From: Alloprevotella tannerae
GTDB taxonomy: Bacteria; Bacteroidota; Bacteroidia; Bacteroidales; Bacteroidaceae
Reading direction: 5' to 3'
Assembly (NCBI GenBank): GCA_015259305.1
Contig: JABZGO010000013.1
Location: 4,216-18,393 of the forward strand
DNA length: 14,178 bases
Shown here: one piece after another, positions 5,317 to 13,957 of the stretch
Numbering within the stretch: position 1 is the first letter of the stretch
How the letters are laid out: each line of letters starts with the position of its first letter
Position numbers and translations under genes: made by a program
The notes under the pieces: model-generated
The model's database searches: none
What the model was told of the DNA's origin: nothing
The model's input: only the letters and a program-made list of their open reading frames with translations

Positions 5317-6432
5317 TTATGCTTCGCCGCCCCCATTTTCCATGAGGTAGGCCTTAATAAAGCCATCAAGTTTGCCATCCATCACGCCGTTGACGTCGCT
5401 TGTCTGAAAGTTAGTGCGGTGATCTTTCACGCGGCGGTCGTCAAAGACGTAGCTGCGGATCTGGCTGCCCCATTCGATCTTCTTCTTTCCCGCCTCGATC
5501 TTGGCTTGGGCAGCCCGACGCTTCTGCAAAGCGCGGTCGTATAGTTGAGAGCGCAGCAAGCGCATCGCATTTTCGCGGTTTTCCAATTGCTTTCTGCTCT
5601 CCGTGTTTTCGATAAGAATCTCTTCGGTCTCTCCGGTATCGGGGTCGGTGTATTGATATCGGAGGCGCACGCCCGTTTCGACCTTGTTCACGTTCTGGCC
5701 GCCCGCGCCGCCAGAGCGGAATAAATCCCAACTGATTTTAGATGGGTCAACGTAAACTTCAATATTGTCATCGACGAGCGGAGTCACAAAAACGCTGGCA
5801 AAAGACGTCATACGCTTGCCTTGCGCATTGTAGGGCGAGACGCGCACCAAGCGATGCACGCCGTTTTCACTCTTGAGATAACCGTAGGCATAGTCGCCCT
5901 CGATTTCGATTGTCACGGTCTTGATGCCCGCTTCGTCGCCGTCCTGCAAGTTAGAAATGCGCGTCTTATAGCCTTGCGCCTCAGCATAGCGCAAATACAT
6001 ACGCATCAGCATCGAAGCCCAATCCTGACTTTCCGTTCCGCCGGCGCCGGAGTTGATTTTCAAGACCGCGTCCATCGAATCCTCTTCGCCGCGGAGCATA
6101 TTTCTGAGTTCGAGCGCTTCGATGGCATCGATCGCCTTTTGGTAATCGGCATCTACTTCCTCTTCCGTGACCAACTCATCCTTATAAAATTCAAAGGCCG
6201 TCTCGAGTTCGCCGACCAAAAGGCAAACATCGTTGTAGTCCGTCACCCATTTTTCAATACCTTTCACCTTTTTCATCTGCTCTTCAGCGCGCTTCGGGTC
6301 ATCCCAGAAGTCGGGCGCTTGCGTGCGGAGTTGTTCTTCTTCCAGTTCAACCCGTTTAGCGTCGATGTCCAAGTATTTATGTAATGCTTCAGCGCGCGTC
6401 TGCACGTCCTTCAATTGATCAGCTGTAATCAT
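5317..6432 (-). CDS. prfB: Peptide chain release factor 2
   Basis: RF2 recognises UGA and UAA stop codons in the ribosomal A site and triggers peptide release. The 371-residue length is normal. The GGQ motif that contacts the peptidyl-transferase centre is at 244-246 (GGAGGQNVN). The stop-codon-reading tripeptide is SPY at 199-201 (RVSPYNAQGKRMTSF), where E. coli RF2 has SPF. The N-terminal helical domain starts MITADQLKDVQ. The usual programmed +1 frameshift is absent: the equivalent codons 20-22 are TAC TTG GAC in one frame, giving YLD with no UGA. Autoregulation by frameshifting is therefore not expected. It is the first gene of a probable operon with the small membrane protein and the CYTH gene. 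No exact Bacteroidota promoter was seen in the 120 bases upstream. Confidence 0.97.
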   Translation of the reverse strand: MITADQLKDVQTRAEALHKYLDIDAKRVELEEEQLRTQAPDFWDDPKRAEEQMKKVKGIEKWVTDYNDVCLLVGELETAFEFYKDELVTEEEVDADYQKAIDAIEALELRNMLRGEEDSMDAVLKINSGAGGTESQDWASMLMRMYLRYAEAQGYKTRISNLQDGDEAGIKTVTIEIEGDYAYGYLKSENGVHRLVRVSPYNAQGKRMTSFASVFVTPLVDDNIEVYVDPSKISWDLFRSGGAGGQNVNKVETGVRLRYQYTDPDTGETEEILIENTESRKQLENRENAMRLLRSQLYDRALQKRRAAQAKIEAGKKKIEWGSQIRSYVFDDRRVKDHRTNFQTSDVNGVMDGKLDGFIKAYLMENGGGEA

Positions 6433-6552
6433 TGTCTGTAGTTCTCGCTCGGCCGTCGGTCTATAAAGCCAGCCCGACGCGCCGGCGTTTATGATTGTCC
6501 TTATATATAATGTCCACGAGCGAAGTCAACCGCCCGGCCTCTTATTCTCGCC

Positions 6553-8382
6553 TTACGGCTTAAAGTTTTGCTCCGCCTTCCGGTAGAGTTGGTCGATCAT
6601 ATCAGCGTATCTTTTATAGACTACGTTGCGCTTCACCTTGAGCGTGTTCGTCAGTTCGCCGCTTTCGATGCTAAAGGGCGTCGGCAGGAGAATAAAATGC
6701 TTGATGCGCTCATAGTCGGAAAGATCTTGCTGCAGCGTATCGATCCGATTGCGCAAGAATTCTACGATTTCGGGCTTGCGGCAGAGTTCTTCGTGCGAGG
6801 CAAAAGCTATTCCGTTTTGATTCGCATACGCTTCGAGCGCTTGAAAATCCGGCACGATCAGCGCCGATACAAATTTGCGCTCATTGGCCACGACGACGCA
6901 TTGATCAATATAGCGATCAATCGTCATTTTAGATTCTATCTGTTGCGGCGCGATATATTTGCCGTTAGAGGTCTTAAACAAATCCTTGATGCGCTCCGTC
7001 AGATACAGTTCGCCATCTTTCATGTAGCCCGCATCGCCCGTGTGAAACCAACCATCGGCGTCGAGCACCGCTTTCGTGGCCGACTCCTTCTTATAATAAC
7101 CCGGCGTGATCGTATCTCCGCGCAAGAGGATCTCGTTGTTCGCACCGATCTTCAGCTCCAGTCCCGGCAGGATCTGACCCACAGAGCCAAGCGTCGCCCG
7201 TTCGCCCTTACGATCATTGGAAACGGTGGCCGTAGATTCCGTCAGGCCGTAGCCGACCAGCATATAAAGCCCCACAGCGTGCGCAAATTTTTCCACCTCA
7301 GGCGAAACGGCGGCACCGGCCGTCGGGAAGAAGTTCGCGCGGTCCAGGCCCAGCGTCTTGCGGAGCAGTTTGTAGACCGTCCGATCATAGAGTTTATACT
7401 TCATCTTCAGCATCATCGGCGCCGGCCGCTTTTGCGAAGCGTAGTCAGCCCAATAGCGCATACCCGTCTCCAGCGCATCCTTCATCAAGCTGCGCTGCAC
7501 CTTGGACGAAGCAGCAATTTTTTCCTGCACGCCTTGATAGATTTTCTCCCAAAGTCGAGGTACGCTCGACATACACGTGGGGCGAATCTCCTGCATCGAC
7601 TTTAAGACGTCGGCCGGGCGCTCATTGATCGCCTGACATACGCCGGCCGAGAAACCCAGATAAGACCAACCGCGCTCGAAGATGTGCGTAAAGGGCAGGA
7701 AGTTGAGAAAGACGTCATCCGGCGAAAGCGGCAGGTTGGCGCCGTTGCCATAGACCGCCCCGCGATACATCTTATACGTCAGGATGACGCCTTTGCTATT
7801 GCCCGTCGTCCCACTCGTATAGAGGATGTCTGCCATATCGTCGTAATTGGCTTCTTTCATGCGCTGCCGATATTCTCCACGGGCCTCTTCGGGCGAAGCC
7901 AGCTCGAGAAACTCGTCGAAATAGATGCTCAAGTGGTCCGTCTCTTTGCGCTTGACGGACTTGTCGAAGATGACGATGCGCTCCAAACTTTTACAGAGGC
8001 TCAGGACGCTGAACGCAACGTCGTATTGCTGCTGTTCGCCTACGAAGAGAAGTCGCACCTCTGCATCGTTCATCATATAAGTAATCTGTGCGCCGCTCGA
8101 AGACGGATAAAAAGGCGTGGTCACTGCACGTATGCCGTAGCCGCCAAAGCTGACGTACATGCACTCCGGCTTATTTTGAGAGAAGACGGCGATACGCTCC
8201 TGCCGACCTATGCCCAGCGCCAAGAGTGCATACGACACGCGCAATACGCTCGCTGAAAATTGTCGCCACGATATGTCGCGCCATTCGGAAGCCGCATAAT
8301 CGTAATGCTTCAAGGCTGTTTTATCGCCATAGCGCTCCGCTTGGCGATGAATAAGTTCAGACAGGTGTATGTTATGTACCAT
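6553..8382 (-). CDS. Long-chain acyl-CoA synthetase (AMP-forming)
   Basis: This 609-residue enzyme activates fatty acids: fatty acid + ATP + CoA gives acyl-CoA + AMP + PPi, at the inner face of the membrane. Numbered from the chosen start, the phosphate-binding loop is YTSGTTGNSKG at 188-198. The GYGLTES motif is at 377-383, the ATP-ribose aspartate lies in GWFHTGD (444-450), and LTERIKDLFK (461-470) is the hinge. Near the C-terminus, TNTLKVKR matches the region of the catalytic lysine. Length and motifs fit the FadD/FAA1-like group. A frame 20 residues longer opens at 8442, but the full-consensus promoter at 8404-8435 lies inside that extension. Its residues (MIICPACKFSLSL) also do not resemble the family, so ATG 8382 is preferred. 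It is separated from prfB by 120 bases and appears to be its own transcription unit. Chain-length preference cannot be read from sequence. Confidence 0.95.
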   Translation of the reverse strand: MVHNIHLSELIHRQAERYGDKTALKHYDYAASEWRDISWRQFSASVLRVSYALLALGIGRQERIAVFSQNKPECMYVSFGGYGIRAVTTPFYPSSSGAQITYMMNDAEVRLLFVGEQQQYDVAFSVLSLCKSLERIVIFDKSVKRKETDHLSIYFDEFLELASPEEARGEYRQRMKEANYDDMADILYTSGTTGNSKGVILTYKMYRGAVYGNGANLPLSPDDVFLNFLPFTHIFERGWSYLGFSAGVCQAINERPADVLKSMQEIRPTCMSSVPRLWEKIYQGVQEKIAASSKVQRSLMKDALETGMRYWADYASQKRPAPMMLKMKYKLYDRTVYKLLRKTLGLDRANFFPTAGAAVSPEVEKFAHAVGLYMLVGYGLTESTATVSNDRKGERATLGSVGQILPGLELKIGANNEILLRGDTITPGYYKKESATKAVLDADGWFHTGDAGYMKDGELYLTERIKDLFKTSNGKYIAPQQIESKMTIDRYIDQCVVVANERKFVSALIVPDFQALEAYANQNGIAFASHEELCRKPEIVEFLRNRIDTLQQDLSDYERIKHFILLPTPFSIESGELTNTLKVKRNVVYKRYADMIDQLYRKAEQNFKP

Positions 8383-8403
8383 AATCTTTCTCAGATTTAT
8401 TAG

Positions 8404-8435
8404 CAAAGATAACGAAAACTTGCAAGCAGGGCAAA
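8404..8435 (-). promoter_or_regulatory. Full-consensus Bacteroidota promoter for the acyl-CoA synthetase
   Basis: On the minus strand TTTG (8432-8435) is followed after 20 bases by TATCTTTG (8404-8411), an exact match to TTTG-N19-21-TAnnTTTG. The predicted transcription start, near 8397, leaves a leader of about 15 bases before the ATG at 8382. This position fixes the start codon choice. Confidence 0.82.
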
Positions 8436-9253
8436 TAATCAAGCCATTTTAGGCGTATTGGGATCGATTCTGCGCCCGCACAGCCTTTTTGCGCCGGCTT
8501 CGGGTGCTACTTTTTAGGCGAATCGTCGGCCTTTCTTCGCGCAAAAGGGCTTAGAATAATAATCCGTATTTATTTTTTATAAAATCCAACGCATCATCTG
8601 TCGGCCTCGATGGGCTATCGTCGCCGCCGGGGTTTTGTCGGCTTCGCGGCCCGCGTCGCCGCCTGCACGGAGAGTTTGCCGCCGTTGGCCTCAGTCGCTC
8701 CCTACCTTGCGAAAGGTGGATTTTCCTACTGACGAAAGCGGAAAATGGCGACCGACCGCGCAAGACTGCATCGACCGAAAATCTTACGTCCGAGGTTTTT
8801 TATCACGAGCGCAAACCTTTTTTATCACGAGCGTAAGCTCTTTTTATCACGAGCGCAAACCTTTTTCGTCGTCATAAAAAAAAAGCGAACGCAACGTCTG
8901 CGGCTTCAGATATGCAGTCTCGAGCGCGTACAATCAAGTTGCGCGCCGGTCGGCCTACGATTTTCTTACGCTAACTTATGAGGGCAGAAAAGGGAAATGA
9001 ACTCAGAAACTGCAACAGGAGGCACAAAACGCACTAATGGAAGGCACAGAAAGGAGAGAGGAAGAGTGGCATTGATTATTATCACGTTTTTCTTCTAAAA
9101 TGTATGGACGCCACGCTGTCGACTTACCTCGTTCGTTAGTTGAATCTTGACAAATGAAACTTTAATTCAGGATAACGCAAATATGAACACCTCCTTGCGA
9201 ATAAATACGAACATTATTTGACCAACAAGTTTGTATAAAAAACAACAAAGAAA
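8436..9253. other. Long non-coding spacer between divergent genes
   Basis: About 800 bases have no convincing gene on either strand. The open frames present are short and cross the T-tract repeats with low-complexity products. The left part (8450-8780) is GC-rich with fragments such as GCCGCCGGGG. The centre holds the 22-bp repeat array. The right part (about 9070-9253) becomes AT-rich and leads into the promoter of the surface-protein gene. No tRNA, transposon end, CRISPR or riboswitch was recognised. Confidence 0.6.
8796..8861. repeat. Three 22-bp tandem repeats with phased T-tracts
   Basis: Units at 8796-8817, 8818-8839 and 8840-8861 each consist of a T5-T6 run, ATCACGAGCG and a short variable end (CAAACC, TAAGCT, CAAACC). 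A broken fourth unit starts TTTTTCGTCGTCAT at 8862 and runs into an A9 tract. T-runs spaced 22 bp apart fall on one face of the helix every two turns, a pattern that bends DNA. A similar period, though different sequence, is seen in the 21-bp array at 1667-1750. Confidence 0.85.
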
Positions 9254-9267
9254 ACTTGTTTACAAGT
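9254..9267. promoter_or_regulatory. Palindrome over the -33 element, candidate operator
   Basis: ACTTGT-TT-ACAAGT is a perfect 6+6 palindrome and covers the putative -33 element of the surface-protein promoter. A further ACAAGT half-site lies at 9225-9230. The location would let a dimeric regulator block or recruit the polymerase. AT-rich palindromes also occur by chance. Confidence 0.4.
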
Positions 9268-9285
9268 AAAAGTTAAGTATATTTG
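9255..9285 (+). promoter_or_regulatory. Promoter of the type IX surface-protein gene
   Basis: TATATTTG (9278-9285) matches TAnnTTTG exactly. The -33 box, CTTG (9255-9258), differs from TTTG in one base and is spaced 19 bases away. The predicted start near 9292 gives a leader of about 50 bases. Confidence 0.7.
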
Positions 9286-9291
9286 CGCAGT

Positions 9292-9309
9292 CGCTAAGAA
9301 AACTTAGCG
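9292..9309 (+). promoter_or_regulatory. Stem-loop at the predicted 5' end of the surface-protein mRNA
   Basis: CGCTAAG (9292-9298), loop AAAA and CTTAGCG (9303-9309) form a perfect 7-bp hairpin. It begins at, or within a base or two of, the transcription start predicted from the -7 element. Hairpins at the extreme 5' end are known to protect mRNA from 5'-dependent decay, for example in ompA of E. coli. The remaining leader up to the ATG is unstructured and AT-rich. Confidence 0.6.
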
Positions 9310-9342
9310 TTAACTTTTAACCCATTTAATTTTACCTTGATC

Positions 9343-12300
9343 ATGACTAAACGACTATCAAACCTTCGGATGGGAGCCATAGCAGCTTGCTTGGCCTTCT
9401 CCGGACAAGCGATGTCACAAGTCGCCACGACGCAGATGCAGGTGCATCCGCGCGGCGCGACTGAACAGCAGTCGAGAGAGCGCATCGACGTTCGCGCGCT
9501 CTACCCGAACATTGCCGGAATGGGAGCGCGCTATGCGCAGCCCGACCGCGTACAGACAGTGCCTCAAACCCTAAGCAAGCCGGCGGCAAAAGCGCAAAAG
9601 CGCTCCGTACCCGTCAACTTCTTAGCGCCTCCGCCACCTACAAATCTGTGGGGTAATATGGTGAAGAGCAAAGCCTGGACGGCAGGCGATCAGTATGGCT
9701 ACTACTCATTTTCTACAGCGGCGCCCATCACGACCTTCAACGTCTTGGGCAAAAACCAGAAAATGGTGGCCGACGGCGGTAGCGTAATCTACGACGGCGT
9801 GTTGCACCTCTTCTATTTAGACACGTCCATGGCGCTCTTTGGCGGCGAGGTGAAAGCCTACCATATGCAGTTTGACCCCGAAACGTGGGAACAAGTGGCC
9901 GAGCCGATGCAGGTAAGTTTGGACCTTACTACATCCGACTTTGCGCAAGATCAAGCCACAGGCACGGTCTACGGACAATTCTACAACTCAACTACGAACC
10001 AGCGCGAACTGGGCGTGATCGATTTGGAGAATAACACGCGCACGACGTTTGCTACGACAGATAAGGCTTACGTCACAATGGGCTTTTCGAGCGATGGTTA
10101 CTTATATGGTATCGCTACAGATGGGAACTTATATAAAATAGATAAGACAAACGGCGCGGAAACGCTCGTCGGCGAAACCGGCGTCAGACTCCTGAACGAT
10201 AAAGATTTGTTCTGGAACCAAAGCGGCGAAATCGATCAGGAGACAAATACGTTCTACTGGGCCGGCGTCGACTACACGCAGCACTCAGCCTTGTACACGG
10301 TAGACCTCTCTACGGGTGCGGCAACGAAAATTTCCGAGTTCCCCAACAACGAGACGTTCTTGGGCATTTTATTGCCGAAAGCCATGGTGGCAGGCAACGC
10401 TCCGGCGGCAGCAGAACAGCTGACGGCAGCGTTTAGCGGCGGCTCGCTCACGGGCAGCGTGAAGTTCAAAGTCCCGACAAAGACTTACAGCGGCGGCACA
10501 TTGAACGGCGCAGTGACTTACACCGTAACGCAGGAAAAAAATGTCTTGGCTACGGGTACGGCACAGCCGGGTGAGGAAGTCACAGCCAACGTAACAATTC
10601 CCGAAGAAGGATTGGCACGACTCGCCGTAAGACTCAAAAACAGCGCAGGAAAGAGTAAATATACGCGCTGCGAACAATGGGTGGGCTACGATGAACCCCT
10701 GCCGGCACAAAACGTGAAACTCGAAATCAACAACGAGACCGGCGTAGCAAATCTTACGTGGGACGCACCGACAAGCACCGTGCACAATGGCTATCTCGGC
10801 GCATTGTCCTACGACGTCGTACGCTACCCCGATAAGGTTAAGGTCCTCACGAAAGGAACCGACACCCACTTCACGGAAACCTTAACAAAGAAGGGCGTAG
10901 TTTACTATTCGTATGGCGTCACGGTAAACAACGACAAGCAAGTTAGCCAACAAAAGAATTCTAACGGCGCTATTTTGGGCGACTCCGTCGGACTGCCTTA
11001 CTTGGAAGAGTTTAAGACGCCCGCAGCGCTCAACATTTTTAAAATTATCGACGCAAATAACGACGGAAATACTTGGGAGTATAATAAATACGCCAACTGG
11101 GATCCGGGCACAACAGGACAATCGGTTACGTATCACTATAGCGAAACCAACGATGGCGACGACTGGTTGATGACGCCCCCGATTAGCTTGAAGCAAAACT
11201 TCCTCTACCATTTCTCCTTCAAGACAAAATCGCGCGACGCCAAATACAAAGAGCGTTTAGAAGTGAAATTCGGAAAGGGCGACAAGGTAGAAGATATGAC
11301 AGGCGAACTCCTGGCGCCGACAGACGTAGCTTCAAAAGAGTATATTACGTATGAAAAATACTTCTCTGTAGACGCCGACGGCGCCTATCGCATCGGCTTC
11401 CACGCGCTAAGCCCCAAAAACCAGTTCTTCCTTTACGTTGATAGCCTCAGCGTGGAACAAGGTATCTCGTTTAGTGCGCCTGACACCGTGCAAAACCTAA
11501 CGATCACGCCCGATCCGCAAGGCACCAACAAAGCTACGATAACTTTCACGACGCCGACGCTTGACATCGCCGGCAACGCACTGTCCTTCCTCACGCGCCT
11601 TACAGTCATTCGCGAAGGCAAAGGCGTCATCAAGGAAGTAGATTACCCCAAACGCGGGAAGCAGTTTACCATCGAGGACGAAGTAGAAAACACGGGTCAC
11701 GTCAAATACACCGTCTACTGTACCTTTAGAGATTTCGACGGCCGCAAGCTTACGAAAAACGCCTACATAGGTTTAGATACGCCTGAGCCTCCCCAGAACG
11801 GCCGACTCACAGATTTGAACAACAGCATCAAGATCGATTGGGAGCCGGTAGGACGTCGAGGCAAGCACGGCGGCATCGTAGTCCCCGAAAGAGTAAGCTA
11901 CCAAGTTTACAACATCGTTTACGATCCCCGAACCGGCAATCCGAGCCCCGAAATCTTGGATGATACCCCCAACACGACTTATAGCGTGACTCGCAACACG
12001 CAAGAAGGCAAACAAGAGTTCGTTCTCTACGCCCTTTCAGCCACAAACGACATCGGCACGAGTACACTTGTATCCACAAGCGGCCTTGTTGTCGGCGAGC
12101 CCTACACGTTACCGATCGAAGAATCCTTAGCCGGATCTCGCATGAACCTATTATGGTGGAGCGAGCACGTAGGTAAAACGACTATCGACATTACCAACGA
12201 CCGCCCCTACGATAATGACGGCGGCGACTTCTGCTTCAACGCCAAGGCAGTCGGAGATGAAGCCCGCATGAACTCCGGAAAAATCTCCTTAAATGGTGCG

Positions 12301-13887
12301 AAGCACCCACGAATCGCCTTCTACCACTACTCTACGCCCGGAAAACCCATCAAGTTGCAAGTAGATGTGCGCAAGCCCGACAACACATTGACCACCGTCG
12401 GCGAGTTTGACTACGCCACATTCTCAGGCCAGAGAGGCTGGCAGCTGATGGAGTGCGACCTCGACGTAACAAAGTTCGCCAACGAGCCATACATCCAATT
12501 CAGCATCCACGCTAAGGCCGGCGAAGCCAAAGTGCCACTCTGGATCGACAAGATCTCGATGCGCGACGTATTGGAAAGCGATTTAGCAGCAGCTATTTCT
12601 ACACCGACAATTATGACTAAGGGCGACACAATTCGCACTTCCGTTCGCGTGAACAACAGAGGCTTGAAGCCCATCTCCGATTACAAAGTACGACTCACCG
12701 CCGGCGGCGAACTCGTAAAAGAAGCGATAGCAACACAAGCCCTCCAACCGGGCCAAGCGGCCAACTTCGAGTTCGACTACAAGGCTAGCGCAATCAACGA
12801 AGATAGCACAGTGACGCTCAAGGCTGAAGCCGTATACGAGGCAGATCAGAATAAAGAAGACAACACCGCCGAAACCACCCTACGATTGAAGAATTCCGAC
12901 TTACCAAAACCGGAAAACGTCATTGCACAGGCCAAAGGCGGAAAGAGCGTACAGCTCAAATGGGCAGCACCCTCTATAACGTCAGAGACCGTCACTGAAA
13001 ACTTCGAAGACTACTCTCCGTGGTCGATCGACACCTTTGGCGATTGGGCTTCAATAGATGGAGATAAAGGCAACAACGGCGGCTTCTGGAAGGCTCACCC
13101 CTACAAACACCAAGGCACACCCTTCGCTTTCATCGCCTTCAACCCCGAAAACCTCTTCGCAGGTTGCATTGCGAGCAACCCGGGCCTTAAACCACACTCC
13201 GGCGACCAGTTCCTCGCAGCCGTATTCTCCGTACAACCAAGCGCAAGCAACAAGTTTGTCGATGCCGACAACTGGTTGATCAGCCCCTTGCTCTCCGGCG
13301 AGGCACAAAAGATCGACTTCTGGGCCAACAACTACAAGGCCGGCACACAAGACTTCACGGAAAACGTCGAGATCCTCTACTCTACGACCGGACGCAATCA
13401 GAGCGACTTCCAAAAAGTAGGCAATACACACCTCATTAGTGGCGGCGAATTCCAAAATATCTCAGCCGACCTCCCGAAAGGCGCAAAATATTTTGCAATC
13501 CACCACATTACAGGAAAAGACCAAGTCTGCCTCTTGATGCTCGACGACATCACCTACGTCAAAGGCTATGCGAAGCCTAAGGGCTACAACGTCTATCGCG
13601 ACGGTAAACTCGTGGCAGGCTTAGACGCCGGCACGATGACGCTCGATGACCAAGCCGATACCGACGGCCAACATCGCTATGCCATCACAGCAGTCTATGA
13701 CAACGGCGAGTCGCAACCGGTTTGGATCAGCGTAACCACCGCGCTGCAACTCATCGAATCGCTTGCCGGCAAGCAAGTCGACATCTACACGATCGATGGC
13801 CGACTCATCGGCAAAGACCTCAACCATCTGCCGCATCTTGAGCGGGGCATTTACGTCATCAATGGTCAAAAAATAGTGATCAAATAA
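9343..13887 (+). CDS. Type IX-secreted multidomain surface protein with FN3 and cleaved-adhesin-like domains
   Basis: This 1514-residue protein is predicted to be exported and displayed or released at the cell surface. A Sec signal peptide covers residues 1-25 (MTKRLSNLRMGAIAACLAF, cleavage after AMS). About 95-345 repeats strands such as YDGVLHLFYLD and NLYKIDKTNGAETLVGETG, suggesting a beta-propeller. FN3-like domains follow at about 452-545, 712-810 and 812-920. Jelly-roll domains of the choice-of-anchor J/cleaved-adhesin type lie at about 545-706 (DDWLMTPPISL), 919-1080 (less typical) and 1215-1406 (DNWLISPLL). The last is inserted into an FN3 domain. A CARDB-like domain lies at 1080-1183 (VRVNNRGLKPISDYKVRL). 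The end, about 1470-1514 (VDIYTIDGRLIG...GIYVINGQKIVIK), is a type A Por sorting domain. No protease or glycosidase motif was found, so binding or adhesion is likelier than catalysis. An in-frame TTG lies six bases upstream; ATG is preferred. Confidence 0.93.
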   Translation: MTKRLSNLRMGAIAACLAFSGQAMSQVATTQMQVHPRGATEQQSRERIDVRALYPNIAGMGARYAQPDRVQTVPQTLSKPAAKAQKRSVPVNFLAPPPPTNLWGNMVKSKAWTAGDQYGYYSFSTAAPITTFNVLGKNQKMVADGGSVIYDGVLHLFYLDTSMALFGGEVKAYHMQFDPETWEQVAEPMQVSLDLTTSDFAQDQATGTVYGQFYNSTTNQRELGVIDLENNTRTTFATTDKAYVTMGFSSDGYLYGIATDGNLYKIDKTNGAETLVGETGVRLLNDKDLFWNQSGEIDQETNTFYWAGVDYTQHSALYTVDLSTGAATKISEFPNNETFLGILLPKAMVAGNAPAAAEQLTAAFSGGSLTGSVKFKVPTKTYSGGTLNGAVTYTVTQEKNVLATGTAQPGEEVTANVTIPEEGLARLAVRLKNSAGKSKYTRCEQWVGYDEPLPAQNVKLEINNETGVANLTWDAPTSTVHNGYLGALSYDVVRYPDKVKVLTKGTDTHFTETLTKKGVVYYSYGVTVNNDKQVSQQKNSNGAILGDSVGLPYLEEFKTPAALNIFKIIDANNDGNTWEYNKYANWDPGTTGQSVTYHYSETNDGDDWLMTPPISLKQNFLYHFSFKTKSRDAKYKERLEVKFGKGDKVEDMTGELLAPTDVASKEYITYEKYFSVDADGAYRIGFHALSPKNQFFLYVDSLSVEQGISFSAPDTVQNLTITPDPQGTNKATITFTTPTLDIAGNALSFLTRLTVIREGKGVIKEVDYPKRGKQFTIEDEVENTGHVKYTVYCTFRDFDGRKLTKNAYIGLDTPEPPQNGRLTDLNNSIKIDWEPVGRRGKHGGIVVPERVSYQVYNIVYDPRTGNPSPEILDDTPNTTYSVTRNTQEGKQEFVLYALSATNDIGTSTLVSTSGLVVGEPYTLPIEESLAGSRMNLLWWSEHVGKTTIDITNDRPYDNDGGDFCFNAKAVGDEARMNSGKISLNGAKHPRIAFYHYSTPGKPIKLQVDVRKPDNTLTTVGEFDYATFSGQRGWQLMECDLDVTKFANEPYIQFSIHAKAGEAKVPLWIDKISMRDVLESDLAAAISTPTIMTKGDTIRTSVRVNNRGLKPISDYKVRLTAGGELVKEAIATQALQPGQAANFEFDYKASAINEDSTVTLKAEAVYEADQNKEDNTAETTLRLKNSDLPKPENVIAQAKGGKSVQLKWAAPSITSETVTENFEDYSPWSIDTFGDWASIDGDKGNNGGFWKAHPYKHQGTPFAFIAFNPENLFAGCIASNPGLKPHSGDQFLAAVFSVQPSASNKFVDADNWLISPLLSGEAQKIDFWANNYKAGTQDFTENVEILYSTTGRNQSDFQKVGNTHLISGGEFQNISADLPKGAKYFAIHHITGKDQVCLLMLDDITYVKGYAKPKGYNVYRDGKLVAGLDAGTMTLDDQADTDGQHRYAITAVYDNGESQPVWISVTTALQLIESLAGKQVDIYTIDGRLIGKDLNHLPHLERGIYVINGQKIVIK

Positions 13888-13920
13888 GACGCACAAGTCC
13901 ATCGCGACAGCACACATTCA

Positions 13921-13957
13921 CGGCAACCTCCCCACCACAGGAGGTTGTCGTTTTTTT
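13921..13957 (+). terminator. Intrinsic terminator after the surface-protein gene
   Basis: CGGCAACCTCC (13921-13931) pairs with GGAGGTTGTCG (13940-13950) over 11 bp with one G-T wobble and an 8-base loop. T7 follows directly (13951-13957). It lies 33 bases past the stop codon and is a textbook rho-independent terminator. Confidence 0.93.

Noticed and set aside
6568..7605. A 345-codon open frame opposite the acyl-CoA synthetase
   Set aside because: It is antisense to conserved adenylation motifs, low in recognisable features and rich in Arg and His, as expected of a shadow frame.
8635..8981. Possible small genes across the T-tract repeats
   Set aside because: The translations merely restate the 22-bp repeat (FxSRAQTFF-like) in shifting frames, so they reflect repeats and not a protein.
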